From: Bacillus sp. RO2
Lineage (GTDB): Bacteria > Bacillota > Bacilli > Bacillales > Bacillaceae_I
NCBI RefSeq assembly: GCF_012911845.1
Contig: NZ_JAAXCU010000041.1
Location: 1-64,000, forward strand
Direction: 5' to 3'
DNA length: 64,000 nucleotides
Part shown: positions 16,593-24,963 of the stretch, one piece after another
How the letters are laid out: each line of letters begins with the position of its first letter
How positions within the stretch are numbered: position 1 is the first letter of the stretch
The notes under the pieces: generated by a model
Database searches by the model: none
What the model saw: only the letters and a program-made list of their open reading frames with translations
Told to the model about the DNA's origin: nothing
Program-made: the position numbers and the translations under genes

Positions 16593-18038
16593 ATGGGAAT
16601 AATCAATGGTAAACAGTATTTGGACCGAATCGACTCGCTTCAGGCAAATGTATGGCATAACGGAAAACAGGTCCAAGGTAATATTTCAGAACACCCGGCT
16701 TTTTCAGGTGTAATGAGAAGTCAAGCTGCTTTGTTTGATATGCAACATGATGAAAAGTACAAAGACATTATGACATTTAAATCGGATACAACCGGAAATC
16801 TGGTAGGAACCTCTTTTCTTCGACCAACATCCAAAGAGGATTTGGAGAAAAGAAGAAAGATGGTTCAGATTTGGGCAAAAGCAACCTTTGGAATGATGGG
16901 ACGCTCCCCTGACTATAAAAACTCTACCTTGATGGCTCTGGCTTCCTCTGCGGACCTACTGGAGGAACAAGGACCTCAATTTCCAAAGAACCTGAAAAAC
17001 TTTTACGAGTACGCTAGAGAAAAGGATCTCTCTTTTACTCATACATTCATTTCTCCACAAGTAAACCGCTCTTCTTTTCATTACGAAGATGATGATAACA
17101 TTGTAGCGGCACGGATGATTGATAAAACATCGGAAGGGATTGTTATAAAAGGGGCTCGGTTATTGGCTACACAAGCCGGGATTACGGATGAAATTATCAT
17201 TTCGTCTTCTGGATTAAAAATGTTTGAAGAGCCCTTCGCCTATGCGTTCAGTATTCCAAGTAACACAGAAGGTCTGAAATTTATCTGCCGCGAATCTTTT
17301 TCTTATGACTCTTCTCCATTCAATCATCCACTTGGGTCGAGGTTTGAGGAGATGGATGCCATTGTCGTGCTAGATAATGTTTTGGTGCCATGGGAACGGG
17401 TATTTGTATCGGAAAATATTGATGTTGCCAATAAACTGTATTCAATTAGTAATTTTAAACCGCTTGTCACTCACCAGGTCGTATCAAGACAGGTAATGAA
17501 AGCTGAATTTGTTTTAGGGATTGCACAACTTTTAGTCAATACCATTGCGATTGGCGAGTATGGGCATGTAAAAGAAAAGATAAGCGAGATGATCATTGCA
17601 GTGGAAAATCATAAGGCTTTGCTCCTCGCTTCAGAAATCAACGCTAAACCGGATAAACATGGGACAATGATTCCGGACGTCACGCCTCTATCCGTTGCGG
17701 TCGTGCAGTTTCCTAAAGTGTATCCAAGATTCATGGAAATTCTACAGCTGCTTGGTGCCAGCGGACTGGTATCCATTCCTACAGAAGCAGACCTGGAATC
17801 CCCAATTCGCGCTGACATTGACCAATACCTTCAATCAGCCACTACTGATGCAAAGAGCCGCATCAAGCTGTTCCGATTAGCATGGGATGTCAGCATGAGT
17901 GCATTCGGTTCCCGTCAAACGCTGTACGAACGCTTCTTCTTTGGCTGTCCGACTCGATTAGCTATGGGACTGTATCAAGAATACAACCGAAAAGATCTAG
18001 TAGACGACATTGCGAGGGAATTAGGGTTTTTAGAATAA
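16593..18038 (+). CDS. 4-hydroxyphenylacetate 3-hydroxylase family flavin monooxygenase (HpaB/YoaI-like)
   Basis: The 481-aa protein matches the HpaB large-component family along its whole length, including the conserved regions around RSPDYKN and HPLGSRFEEMDAIVVLDNVLVPWERVF. The family uses FADH2 supplied by a separate reductase to hydroxylate phenolic rings, or acts as a dehydratase-like flavoenzyme. No HpaC-type flavin reductase is nearby, so the reductant must come from elsewhere. An in-frame GTG lies at 16584, but AAAGGGTGAG is spaced for the ATG at 16593. B. subtilis YoaI is a close size match. It is monocistronic with a terminator. Confidence 0.87.
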   Translation: MGIINGKQYLDRIDSLQANVWHNGKQVQGNISEHPAFSGVMRSQAALFDMQHDEKYKDIMTFKSDTTGNLVGTSFLRPTSKEDLEKRRKMVQIWAKATFGMMGRSPDYKNSTLMALASSADLLEEQGPQFPKNLKNFYEYAREKDLSFTHTFISPQVNRSSFHYEDDDNIVAARMIDKTSEGIVIKGARLLATQAGITDEIIISSSGLKMFEEPFAYAFSIPSNTEGLKFICRESFSYDSSPFNHPLGSRFEEMDAIVVLDNVLVPWERVFVSENIDVANKLYSISNFKPLVTHQVVSRQVMKAEFVLGIAQLLVNTIAIGEYGHVKEKISEMIIAVENHKALLLASEINAKPDKHGTMIPDVTPLSVAVVQFPKVYPRFMEILQLLGASGLVSIPTEADLESPIRADIDQYLQSATTDAKSRIKLFRLAWDVSMSAFGSRQTLYERFFFGCPTRLAMGLYQEYNRKDLVDDIARELGFLE

Positions 18039-18041
18039 TAA

Positions 18042-18077
18042 AGGGAGCCGGAAAATTTAAGGCTTCCCTCTTTTTTT
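18042..18077 (+). terminator. Terminator of the HpaB-like gene
   Basis: AGGGAGCC pairs with GGCTTCCCT (one bulged T), followed by seven T residues, 4 bp after the stop codon. Confidence 0.8.
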
Positions 18078-18137
18078 ATTTTCTGAGTATTCTATAATTA
18101 AAGTACTAGTAGACGAAAAGAGAGAGGTTGTTCACAC

Positions 18138-19088
18138 ATGGCCGAAATTATTATTCCTTCACAAAAGAAATCCCGTAAGAAAAGAAAAGTTTGGGTTGCC
18201 CTAGGGACCATTGCGGGTACGCTTGGCACACTAGGACTTATATTTACTTTTTTCCCAATTAACAAACTGGCATCAAAACCTTATTTTGAAAATGGTGGAG
18301 TTCCGTTAGTCATTGCCCATCAAGGCGGGGAACACCTCGCCCCTTCCAATACGATGATTGCTTTTGAACAGGCCGTCGAAATGGGGGTTGATGTACTTGA
18401 AACAGATATACATATCACCAAAGATGGGCACCTTGTTGCAATCCATGACCCCACTGTCGATCGAACTACAAATGGGCAAGGAACGGTAGCAGAGCTGACC
18501 TTAGAGGAAATAAAACAGTTAGATGCAGGCTATCATTTCGTAGATCTTGAAGGCAATAACAGTTTTCGCGGTAAAGGAGCTACTATCCCTACCGTGGAAG
18601 AAATGTTTCAATCCTTTCCTAACACCCGAATTGAAATTGAAATCAAAGACACCAATCCTACTGAAAAATATGAGGAGATTGCAAGGAAACTATGGGAGTT
18701 AACCAAACAGTATAACAGAGAAGATACGTTGCTTGTCGCATCTTTCGACCAGGAAATTCTGGAGACATTTAATCGTTTAACAGATGGGAAAGTGGCACTT
18801 GTTGGCGGCAGACAGGAAATCACTAGATTCGTCCTTCTTCACAAGCTATTTGCCCGCAACCTCTATAAACCAGAAGTAGATGCTTTTCAAGTGCCTTTAC
18901 AAGAGAGTATATTCGATTTGACAAATCAACGGCTAATAGGCGATGCCCAAAGAAGCGGTGTGCAGATGCACTACTGGACTATTGATGACAAGGAAACGAT
19001 GCGCTACTTGCTTGAACGAGGGGCAGATGGGATCCTGACTAATCGCCCAGACCTGCTGCTTGAGGTGAGGAAGGAAATGGGATACTAA
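18138..19088 (+). CDS. Membrane-anchored glycerophosphodiester phosphodiesterase
   Basis: The 316-aa protein begins with a Lys/Arg-rich stretch and one hydrophobic segment (about residues 20-40), so the catalytic domain should sit on the outer membrane face, held by an uncleaved anchor. The GDPD domain follows with the hallmark IAHQGGEHLAPSNT, the ETDIHITKDGHLVAIHD metal site (GDPD usually has HRG; here His-Gln-Gly) and EIEIKD. It hydrolyses glycerophosphodiesters to glycerol-3-phosphate plus an alcohol, perhaps from phospholipid or teichoic acid turnover. GAGAGAGG stands before the ATG. A small ywbE gene follows with its own probable promoter. Confidence 0.86.
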   Translation: MAEIIIPSQKKSRKKRKVWVALGTIAGTLGTLGLIFTFFPINKLASKPYFENGGVPLVIAHQGGEHLAPSNTMIAFEQAVEMGVDVLETDIHITKDGHLVAIHDPTVDRTTNGQGTVAELTLEEIKQLDAGYHFVDLEGNNSFRGKGATIPTVEEMFQSFPNTRIEIEIKDTNPTEKYEEIARKLWELTKQYNREDTLLVASFDQEILETFNRLTDGKVALVGGRQEITRFVLLHKLFARNLYKPEVDAFQVPLQESIFDLTNQRLIGDAQRSGVQMHYWTIDDKETMRYLLERGADGILTNRPDLLLEVRKEMGY

Positions 19089-19152
19089 GAATGCGGGGAC
19101 CTTTATTATGTTATAATAACTATTAGTAAATATGAAACGTGAGGCTCTAGAA

Positions 19153-19350
19153 ATGAATGGACAAAAACGGTCAGATATCGCTATCGGCCAATCAGTTAAA
19201 ATTGTACTTAAACAAGACCAACGCACAGGCAAACTTACAAGCGGGATCGTCAAAGACATCCTAACCAAATCCCCCAACCACCCCCACGGCATCAAAGTCC
19301 GCCTCCAAGACGGACAAGTCGGCAGGGTCAAACAAATCGAAAAAGCGTAA
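19153..19350 (+). CDS. ywbE: YwbE family conserved small protein
   Basis: The 65-aa protein is almost colinear with B. subtilis YwbE: it opens MNGQKRSDI and contains the family block KLTSGIVKDILTKSPNHPHG followed by IKVRLQDGQVGRV. The family (DUF2196) has no assigned function; its compact beta-rich, basic character suggests nucleic-acid or ribosome contact, which is only inference. An in-frame ATG lies at 19132, but homologues start at MNGQ, so 19153 is chosen. A TATAAT-like hexamer lies just upstream (about 19111), and a strong terminator follows. Confidence 0.88.
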   Translation: MNGQKRSDIAIGQSVKIVLKQDQRTGKLTSGIVKDILTKSPNHPHGIKVRLQDGQVGRVKQIEKA

Positions 19351-19380
19351 CCCCTCCATCTGAAGGCGGTTACGCTTTTT
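19343..19380 (+). terminator. Terminator of ywbE
   Basis: AAGCGTAACC and GGTTACGCTT form a perfect 10-bp stem followed by TTTT. The left arm overlaps the ywbE stop codon. Confidence 0.88.
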
Positions 19381-19404
19381 TGCTTTAATGCTTTAACAGT
19401 GTGA

Positions 19405-19513
19405 GGGTCAGACCCCTTTTTACCCCACTAACACTTTAAAGCACAGCGGGTTAGACCCCTCTTTATCTCTCTAACACTTCAAAGCACAGCGGGTCAGACC
19501 CCTTTTTTTGACC
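19405..19513. repeat. GGGTCAGACCCC repeats, 43-bp tandem
   Basis: GGG(T)(C/T)AGACCCC begins at 19405, 19448 and 19491, exactly 43 bp apart. The intervening sequence is also conserved (CTAACACTTNAAAGCACAGC). The GGGTCAGACCCC core is itself a near-palindrome. Similar units occur at 42088-42164 and 47634-47682. The array fills the gap between ywbE and the convergent MFS gene. Confidence 0.8.
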
Positions 19514-19521
19514 CCTTTTCT

Positions 19522-20730
19522 TTAAGCCCCTTCCCTCATCTCTTCAAGCAGTGTTCGTTTTCTTCGTTTTCCTTCGATCCATGCGAAGAGCATGGCGAGG
19601 AGCATGAAGGTGCTGGAGATTTGGAAGAGTGCGGCGGTTTGGACGAATTGGGCAAGAAGGCCAAAGATAATCCCGCTTAATCCAATTCCCAGGTCGATGG
19701 AAGAGAAGAACATGCCGTTTGCCACTCCGCGACGGTTTTCAGGTGTCATGGATAATGTCCATGATTGCAAAGTTGGAATCAAAGATCCGAAACCTACCCC
19801 AAACAACGCACCAGCGATCACAATAAACAAATTGGAGTGCGCAAAGGAAAGTACCCACATTCCAACAAACGATAGGAACATACACAATAGCACCAAGCCG
19901 CGGGGTCCATGATTATCAAACCATTTACCTGCTACCGGACGAGATAATGAAGCCATGATTGCATTAACAAGATAGAAAAGAAAAATCTGATCAATGCCAC
20001 GTTCTTCCCCAAATATAACGATGAACGTGACAATCGAGCCATAGCCAAACGTCGCAATTAATGTAACAAATGCGGGATACCAGCTACTCTTTTCCACAAG
20101 CGAACCGAAATAGGAAAACTTGAGGTCCTCCTTATTCGCCTTTTCCACAGAAGGAGGTGTCTGGTAATGAACAACCCCTAACAGTACAAGCGCAATCAAA
20201 CCAAGAACTGCACTTACCATAATCAAGTTAGAAAACTCTGTTACCTGATAAAGATAGATTCCTAAACTAGGGGCGATAATCATCCCAATCGTAATCGATA
20301 GTCCGTAGTATCCCATCCCTTCACCTAAACGGGAACGCGGAATAACATCTACCGCTGCCGTTCCATTCACGGTTGTGGACCATCCCCATGCCAGACCATG
20401 GATCAAACGGAATAATAGAAATACCACCACTATCTGAGATAACGGATAGATAATCGTCACAGCAAGCAACGCAACTGCACCAATCATCACAAGCGGTTTT
20501 CGTGCCCGGTACTCCAGCATATAACCGATAAATGGTCTGCTCAAGACGGCACCAATGGAAAATAAGGCTGTGACCAATCCAATTTCAAAGCCCGTTGCTC
20601 CCAACGATTTTACATAAGGAGGCAGCGTAGGTATCAGCATCTGAAAAGACATGAACACAAACAAATTTCCTACCATCAACATGATAAACGATTTCGTCCA
20701 TAACACTTCTTTTTTCTGAATCGGTACCAT
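19522..20730 (-). CDS. MFS efflux transporter (12 TM, drug:H+ antiporter type)
   Basis: The 402-aa protein has twelve predicted hydrophobic segments, and the usual MFS loop between helices 2 and 3 appears as RPFIGYMLEYRARKPL. The order of segments and the RLIHGLAWGWSTT stretch recall Bacillus YwoG/YttB-like drug efflux proteins. The substrate is not known. GGGAGAG precedes the ATG. A roughly 100-nt leader with a nested stem-loop ending in a T-run stands directly upstream, so expression may be controlled by attenuation. The 3' end runs into GGGTCAGACCCC repeats, with no ordinary terminator seen. Confidence 0.85.
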   Translation of the reverse strand: MVPIQKKEVLWTKSFIMLMVGNLFVFMSFQMLIPTLPPYVKSLGATGFEIGLVTALFSIGAVLSRPFIGYMLEYRARKPLVMIGAVALLAVTIIYPLSQIVVVFLLFRLIHGLAWGWSTTVNGTAAVDVIPRSRLGEGMGYYGLSITIGMIIAPSLGIYLYQVTEFSNLIMVSAVLGLIALVLLGVVHYQTPPSVEKANKEDLKFSYFGSLVEKSSWYPAFVTLIATFGYGSIVTFIVIFGEERGIDQIFLFYLVNAIMASLSRPVAGKWFDNHGPRGLVLLCMFLSFVGMWVLSFAHSNLFIVIAGALFGVGFGSLIPTLQSWTLSMTPENRRGVANGMFFSSIDLGIGLSGIIFGLLAQFVQTAALFQISSTFMLLAMLFAWIEGKRRKRTLLEEMREGA

Positions 20731-20750
20731 TCTTACACTCTCCCATTATA

Positions 20751-20839
20751 AAAAGACGCGCCTGCGTAACAATTGCTAATAAATAGGAAAATGAATCTCC
20801 ATGTACGAAGATTCATTTTCCAAAGAAAGGCTGCGTCTG
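20751..20839 (-). promoter_or_regulatory. Structured leader with terminator-like end before the MFS gene
   Basis: On the - strand an outer stem (GACGCAGCC with GGCGCGTC, one bulged A) encloses an inner perfect 13-bp hairpin (GGAAAATGAATCT/AGATTCATTTTCC, 20788-20823). The outer stem is followed at once by TTTTTATAATGGGAGAG, that is a T-run and then the ribosome site of the MFS gene. This resembles an attenuator or an unclassified cis-regulatory RNA. It does not match a riboswitch class I can name. Confidence 0.5.
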
Positions 20840-20927
20840 CTATATATTTCGTCTATCTAAATATTAACACAGAAGACTTTTAAAAGAAATGTAAAGAACT
20901 TCCTGATTCCTGTGATTCCAAGCTATT

Positions 20928-22325
20928 CTATTTCATAAATTTCTTTAGTATTTTGATGCTTTTATCAGAATAAGGAGGATAGAGAAAGCTTAAATTGATT
21001 TTCGTGCTTTTTTTCATCACACTTTTCTTATGGGAAAAAGTATCAAAGCTATCTTTTCCATGATAGGAACCAATGCCTGATGTACCCACTCCACCAAAGG
21101 GCAAGTACGGATTGGTCAAATGCGTGACCGTATCGTTCACACAACCTCCTCCAAAAGAAGTACCTTCAATAACCTGTTCCTCTACTTCACTATTTTCAGT
21201 AAACACATACAATGCCAGGGGCTTTGGATAGTTATTAATCTGTCTCATGGCGTCGTTCAGGTCTTTGTATTCTAGAACAGGTAAAATAGGGCCAAATATC
21301 TCCCCCTTCATCACCTTATCTTCCCACGAAACACCATCCATCACAGTCGGTTCCATATAAAGCTCTTCCCGATCTATACCTCCGCCAACGACCACTTTCT
21401 CCTTATCGATTAAAGAAGCTAGCCTGTCAAATTGACGTTCATTCACCACACGTCCGTAGTCCTTACTTTGTTGTGGGTTTTCTCCATAGAAATCATGTAT
21501 CGTTTTTTTCAATGCCTTAACAAGTTTCTCTCGTACATCCTTATGGACAAGGATATAGTCAGGTGCTACACATGTTTGGCCAGCATTCATAAATTTCCCC
21601 CACGCAATCCGTTGCGCCGCCACCTCAATATTGGCGTCTTTATGGACGATACATGGGCTTTTGCCTCCAAGCTCGAGGGTTACCGGGACAAGTCGTTTGG
21701 CCGCAGCCTGCATCACGATTTTGCCAACCTCTACGCTTCCTGTGAAAAAGATATAATCAAATGGCGCATGTATAAGGGCGGCTGTTTCTTCTTTCGCTCC
21801 CTCCACCACACTGATATACTCTTTATTAAAAAACTCTCCTATCATTTTTGAAAGCACACTAGATACCGTCGGCGTGAATTCTGAAGGCTTGATCACAGCG
21901 CAGTTTCCAGCTGAAATTGCTCCAATTAGAGGCTCTAATACTAATTGAACCGGGTAATTGAAGGGCCCTACAATCAATACTGTCCCATATGGCTGAGAGT
22001 ATATTAAGCTTTTGGAACCGGTATGAACTAGCGGTGTTTTGACTTTTTTCACTTTTGCCCAACTTTTTAAATTCTTCATAAAAAAGCCAATACTGTCGAG
22101 AATATACCCCACTTCAGAACCATATGCTTCGAATATTGATTTCCCTAAATCCTTTTTTAAAGCATTCATTAATTCCGCTTCATATTTCTGAACCGCCTTC
22201 TTTAACGTTGCCAGCTGCTTCAACCGAAACTCAATATCCTTCGTTTCCCCTTTTTCAAAATAACTCCTATGATTGGCAAGTAATGTTTCAACCGTCTCGT
22301 TTATGTTAGTTGTTGCTGTCGTCAT
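20928..22325 (-). CDS. Class 3-type aldehyde dehydrogenase (YwdH-like)
   Basis: The 465-aa NAD(P)-dependent enzyme oxidises aldehydes to acids. Key sites are visible: GPFNYPVQL (substrate/cofactor loop), FTGSVEVGK (nucleotide binding), LELGGKSP with the catalytic general-base Glu, and GQTCVAPD with the nucleophile Cys. The C-terminal part has the PFGGVGTSGIGSYHG block and a hydrophobic, basic tail (LSFLYPPYSDK), as in membrane-associated fatty aldehyde dehydrogenases of the YwdH type. The frame opens at 22355, but CAGGAGG lies before the ATG at 22325. It appears monocistronic, and no regulator is adjacent. Confidence 0.87.
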   Translation of the reverse strand: MTTATTNINETVETLLANHRSYFEKGETKDIEFRLKQLATLKKAVQKYEAELMNALKKDLGKSIFEAYGSEVGYILDSIGFFMKNLKSWAKVKKVKTPLVHTGSKSLIYSQPYGTVLIVGPFNYPVQLVLEPLIGAISAGNCAVIKPSEFTPTVSSVLSKMIGEFFNKEYISVVEGAKEETAALIHAPFDYIFFTGSVEVGKIVMQAAAKRLVPVTLELGGKSPCIVHKDANIEVAAQRIAWGKFMNAGQTCVAPDYILVHKDVREKLVKALKKTIHDFYGENPQQSKDYGRVVNERQFDRLASLIDKEKVVVGGGIDREELYMEPTVMDGVSWEDKVMKGEIFGPILPVLEYKDLNDAMRQINNYPKPLALYVFTENSEVEEQVIEGTSFGGGCVNDTVTHLTNPYLPFGGVGTSGIGSYHGKDSFDTFSHKKSVMKKSTKINLSFLYPPYSDKSIKILKKFMK

Positions 22326-22559
22326 ACAAGATTCCTCCTGTTTTCGCATATTCAAATTATGTTATTTCTATTGTCTTACAAATAGAATGAAATAGACAAG
22401 TTTTTGCCTGTTATTATGTTTAAAAGTTTAAACATTCAATAAATAGTAGTCAAGTAAGAGAAAAATTGGACTAAAATCATCCGGTCTTTCAAAGCTAAAA
22501 GACTTTAGTTGTTTTGTTAATCACCAATTCGCTTAGATAGCTTTCCTTACCCTTAAGAT

Positions 22560-22700
22560 AAATGAAGTCACCCTATTGATTGGAGTGGAAGGCGCGGAGA
22601 CGCCCGCGGGAGGAAGGGACAGGTGAGACCCCGCAACGAAGTGAGGAGGCTCACGGACCGCCCGCAGGCAAGCGAAGCGCCTGGAACGGAAATCAAAGTT
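22560..22700. repeat. MITE-like repeat, copy 3 (core only)
   Basis: It has the same GC-rich core as copy 1 in the same orientation: GATTGGAG, GGTGAGACCCCGCA, GAGGAGGCTCAC, CGCCCGCAGG, GCGAAGC and GGAAATCAA. The terminal GAGGCCACTGAAAAA repeats of copy 1 are absent. It occupies most of the gap between the HTH gene and the aldehyde dehydrogenase. The rest of 22326-22560 is AT-rich, with nothing recognised. Confidence 0.65.
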
Positions 22701-22715
22701 TTATAAATTTTTCTA

Positions 22716-22745
22716 TAAAAAAAGCACCCTAACCAGGTGCCTTTT
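22716..22745 (-). terminator. Terminator of the kinase-HTH pair
   Basis: On the - strand GGCACC and GGGTGC form a short stem with a TGGTTA loop, followed by seven T residues, directly after the HTH gene. Confidence 0.7.
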
Positions 22746-22747
22746 CC

Positions 22748-22978
22748 TCAATCCTCATCCTTGATATCAACATCCTCAGGAATCGGTTCGCTTCTTACTT
22801 CCTCAATCAATTCTTTATATTTTTCCATCTGTCTCATATGGGTGGTAAATTGTTCTTTGTTGATCATATAATCGGCCCCATCATACAATGCCCGAATCTT
22901 CTTTTCTTGTATGAGGGTTTTCACATACGACTCTGAACAGGATAAATATTCGGCAGTCTCTTTAACGGATAGGTACAT
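22748..22978 (-). CDS. Small excisionase/MerR-type HTH protein
   Basis: The 76-aa protein has a winged-HTH of the excisionase family at its N-terminus (LSVKETAEYLSCSESYVKTLIQEKKIRALYDG in general layout; residues 3-35), then a short helical and acidic C-terminal tail. Excisionase-like folds occur in transcription factors as well as in phage Xis. There is no phage gene here, so a regulatory role is more likely. It starts 18 bp after the histidine kinase stop, with AAGGAGTG in front, so it is co-transcribed with the kinase. It lacks a receiver domain, so how it would receive a signal is unclear. Confidence 0.78.
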   Translation of the reverse strand: MYLSVKETAEYLSCSESYVKTLIQEKKIRALYDGADYMINKEQFTTHMRQMEKYKELIEEVRSEPIPEDVDIKDED

Positions 22979-22996
22979 GCTGACACTCCTTCTTTT

Positions 22997-24718
22997 TTAA
23001 TAAGGGGATAAAGGTAACGTTATTAGGAAAGTCGTCCCTCTAAACGATGTCTCATACACCTCGATACTCCCTTCATGGTTTTCAATAATACGCTGAACAA
23101 TCGTCAGCCCAAGCCCAGTGCCGGTTTCTTTGGAAGTATGAAACGGGTGAAAAAGGGATTTCTTCATTTCTTCTTTGATACCTGTCCCATTATCCTTGAA
23201 AAATAGAAGATACTTTCCGTTTACTTTCTGAGAGGTAATGGTTATGACACCTTTTCCTTTAATTGACTCTCTGCTATTTCGATAAAGGTTGTAGATAACC
23301 TGTTTCATCTGCTTCAGATCAACCATTACTTTCGTATCGTCAAGCATCACCTTCAACTCAAGTTCATTTTCATTTATATCACGGTATGAAGGTATCTGAT
23401 CAAAGATCGACTTGAACGTAGTTTCTTGTAATCTCGGTGCTCCGGGTCTCGCCATGAGCAACATGTCTTCGATAATCGCGTTGATTCTGTCAAACTCTTT
23501 TATTAGTAAAGGCACCTGGTACTTTTCAAGCTCTTCTTTCGTAAAAGATTGTTTCATCAAAGAGAAGAAGCCATGCAACACTGCCAATGGGTTCCGAATT
23601 TCGTGTGCCGCTCCTGCAGCAAGCTCCCCCAAGGCAGCAAGTTTTTCCGATTGATTCATCCTTTTCTCCAGTTCTTCCGTTTCTGTTATATCAATAAAAT
23701 AAAAAATTCTTCCGATAATGTTATTTTCCTCGTCATGCAATACGGACTGTGATACAAGCAAGTGCAGGTCTTCCCCGCTTCTTGAATAGCCTACTTTGAC
23801 ATTTTGACAAATTCTCTTGGAAAGCATGATTTCCCAAAAAGATGAATTGAACAATGGGGGTTCCTTCATCATAAGGACCTCTCTGATTTCTTGAGCGTTC
23901 AGGTCCAATAAGCAGGAAGCTGAAGTGTTCAATGAAAAGTTGGATTGCTTATCATCCGCTGTAATAATCCCAACAGGCAAGGAATTGAGAATTTGTTGCC
24001 GATAAGAACGATCCTTGTTTATTTCTTCATTAAGGTAAAAGTATTCCTTGAACCCTTTCGATACCAATAAAATAATCACAGTAAAAATAATCAACCCCAG
24101 CACGGCATCTGACTCAAACAACAATGCTAATAAGAGCGCAGAAGCCAATGATATAGCATAATTGGAAACAGATTTCTGCAGTGTGCTTTTCAATTCCTGG
24201 ATTAACTGGGGATGATTCATAGAGTAAAAGAAAACGCCAATAATTACTATATTAATAAAGAAATAACTAATTAAGGTGGTCAAATAAGACAACATGTTGG
24301 AAGCTTGTAAAAATCCGATCGCCCCACCTGTCCATAAAAAGATATAATGTGCTCCTGTAATCATTAGAGAATACATGGCGAAGTTCACAAGATGCTTCCA
24401 CCAGGCTATATCCCTTTTTAATAAACCATATACTACTCCACTGGCAAGCAAGGTCCACAAGGACAGATTCAAACCGAATACAAACAAAATCGCTAGAAAA
24501 ATGGCTGAGTCCATACTGAGTGAATTTCCTTTTGGCGGAAGAGGAACGGTATTAATATTTAAAAGCACAAGTGAAACTACCAGTAAAACAAATAGGGTTG
24601 GCTTCGTTGTAAAAAAGGGAACCGGAGTTTGCAGATGTACGATAAAAAGGCCAAAGCCTAATAGGAATACGACAAGTAAGTTTATTATCAATTTATGTCT
24701 TTGATAGTAAGTTTCCAT
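22997..24718 (-). CDS. Membrane PAS-histidine kinase
   Basis: The 573-aa kinase has an N-terminal half (to about residue 225) of seven or eight hydrophobic segments, a PAS domain (about 240-345, starting QQILNSLPVGIITADD), then HisKA with H-box GAAHEIRNPLAVLHGF and a HATPase domain with N-box NLYRNSRESI and G-boxes DNGTGIKEE and GTGLGLTIV. Architecture and H-box resemble Bacillus sporulation or general orphan kinases. No response regulator follows; instead an HTH protein of 76 aa does. A GTG three codons upstream (24727) is an alternative start. The ribosome site (GAGTGTGA) is weak, so low expression is possible. Confidence 0.82.
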   Translation of the reverse strand: METYYQRHKLIINLLVVFLLGFGLFIVHLQTPVPFFTTKPTLFVLLVVSLVLLNINTVPLPPKGNSLSMDSAIFLAILFVFGLNLSLWTLLASGVVYGLLKRDIAWWKHLVNFAMYSLMITGAHYIFLWTGGAIGFLQASNMLSYLTTLISYFFINIVIIGVFFYSMNHPQLIQELKSTLQKSVSNYAISLASALLLALLFESDAVLGLIIFTVIILLVSKGFKEYFYLNEEINKDRSYRQQILNSLPVGIITADDKQSNFSLNTSASCLLDLNAQEIREVLMMKEPPLFNSSFWEIMLSKRICQNVKVGYSRSGEDLHLLVSQSVLHDEENNIIGRIFYFIDITETEELEKRMNQSEKLAALGELAAGAAHEIRNPLAVLHGFFSLMKQSFTKEELEKYQVPLLIKEFDRINAIIEDMLLMARPGAPRLQETTFKSIFDQIPSYRDINENELELKVMLDDTKVMVDLKQMKQVIYNLYRNSRESIKGKGVITITSQKVNGKYLLFFKDNGTGIKEEMKKSLFHPFHTSKETGTGLGLTIVQRIIENHEGSIEVYETSFRGTTFLITLPLSPY

Positions 24719-24963
24719 CGATATCACACTCGAATCTCTGAGTTGTCTAGTAAATTAATCAGCTTTCATTGTATTCCATATCAATGACCAAAGCAATTTT
24801 TGGCGAATATTTAAACTATTTCCCCTCTCATCAAATCCTATCCGGCATGCAAACAGTTTATTTTACAAAAAGTTTAAATTTTTCAGAACAATCTGTTGTT
24901 TTTATGCTTAAACGTGTTAAAATGTTTGAAATTGTAATTTTTACTCAACAGGAGGAGAACAAC

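Noticed and set aside
24769-24963. N-terminal extension of the CstA frame
   Set aside because: No ribosome site at the upstream starts; the extension contains the likely promoter, and the ATG at 24964 has AGGAGG.
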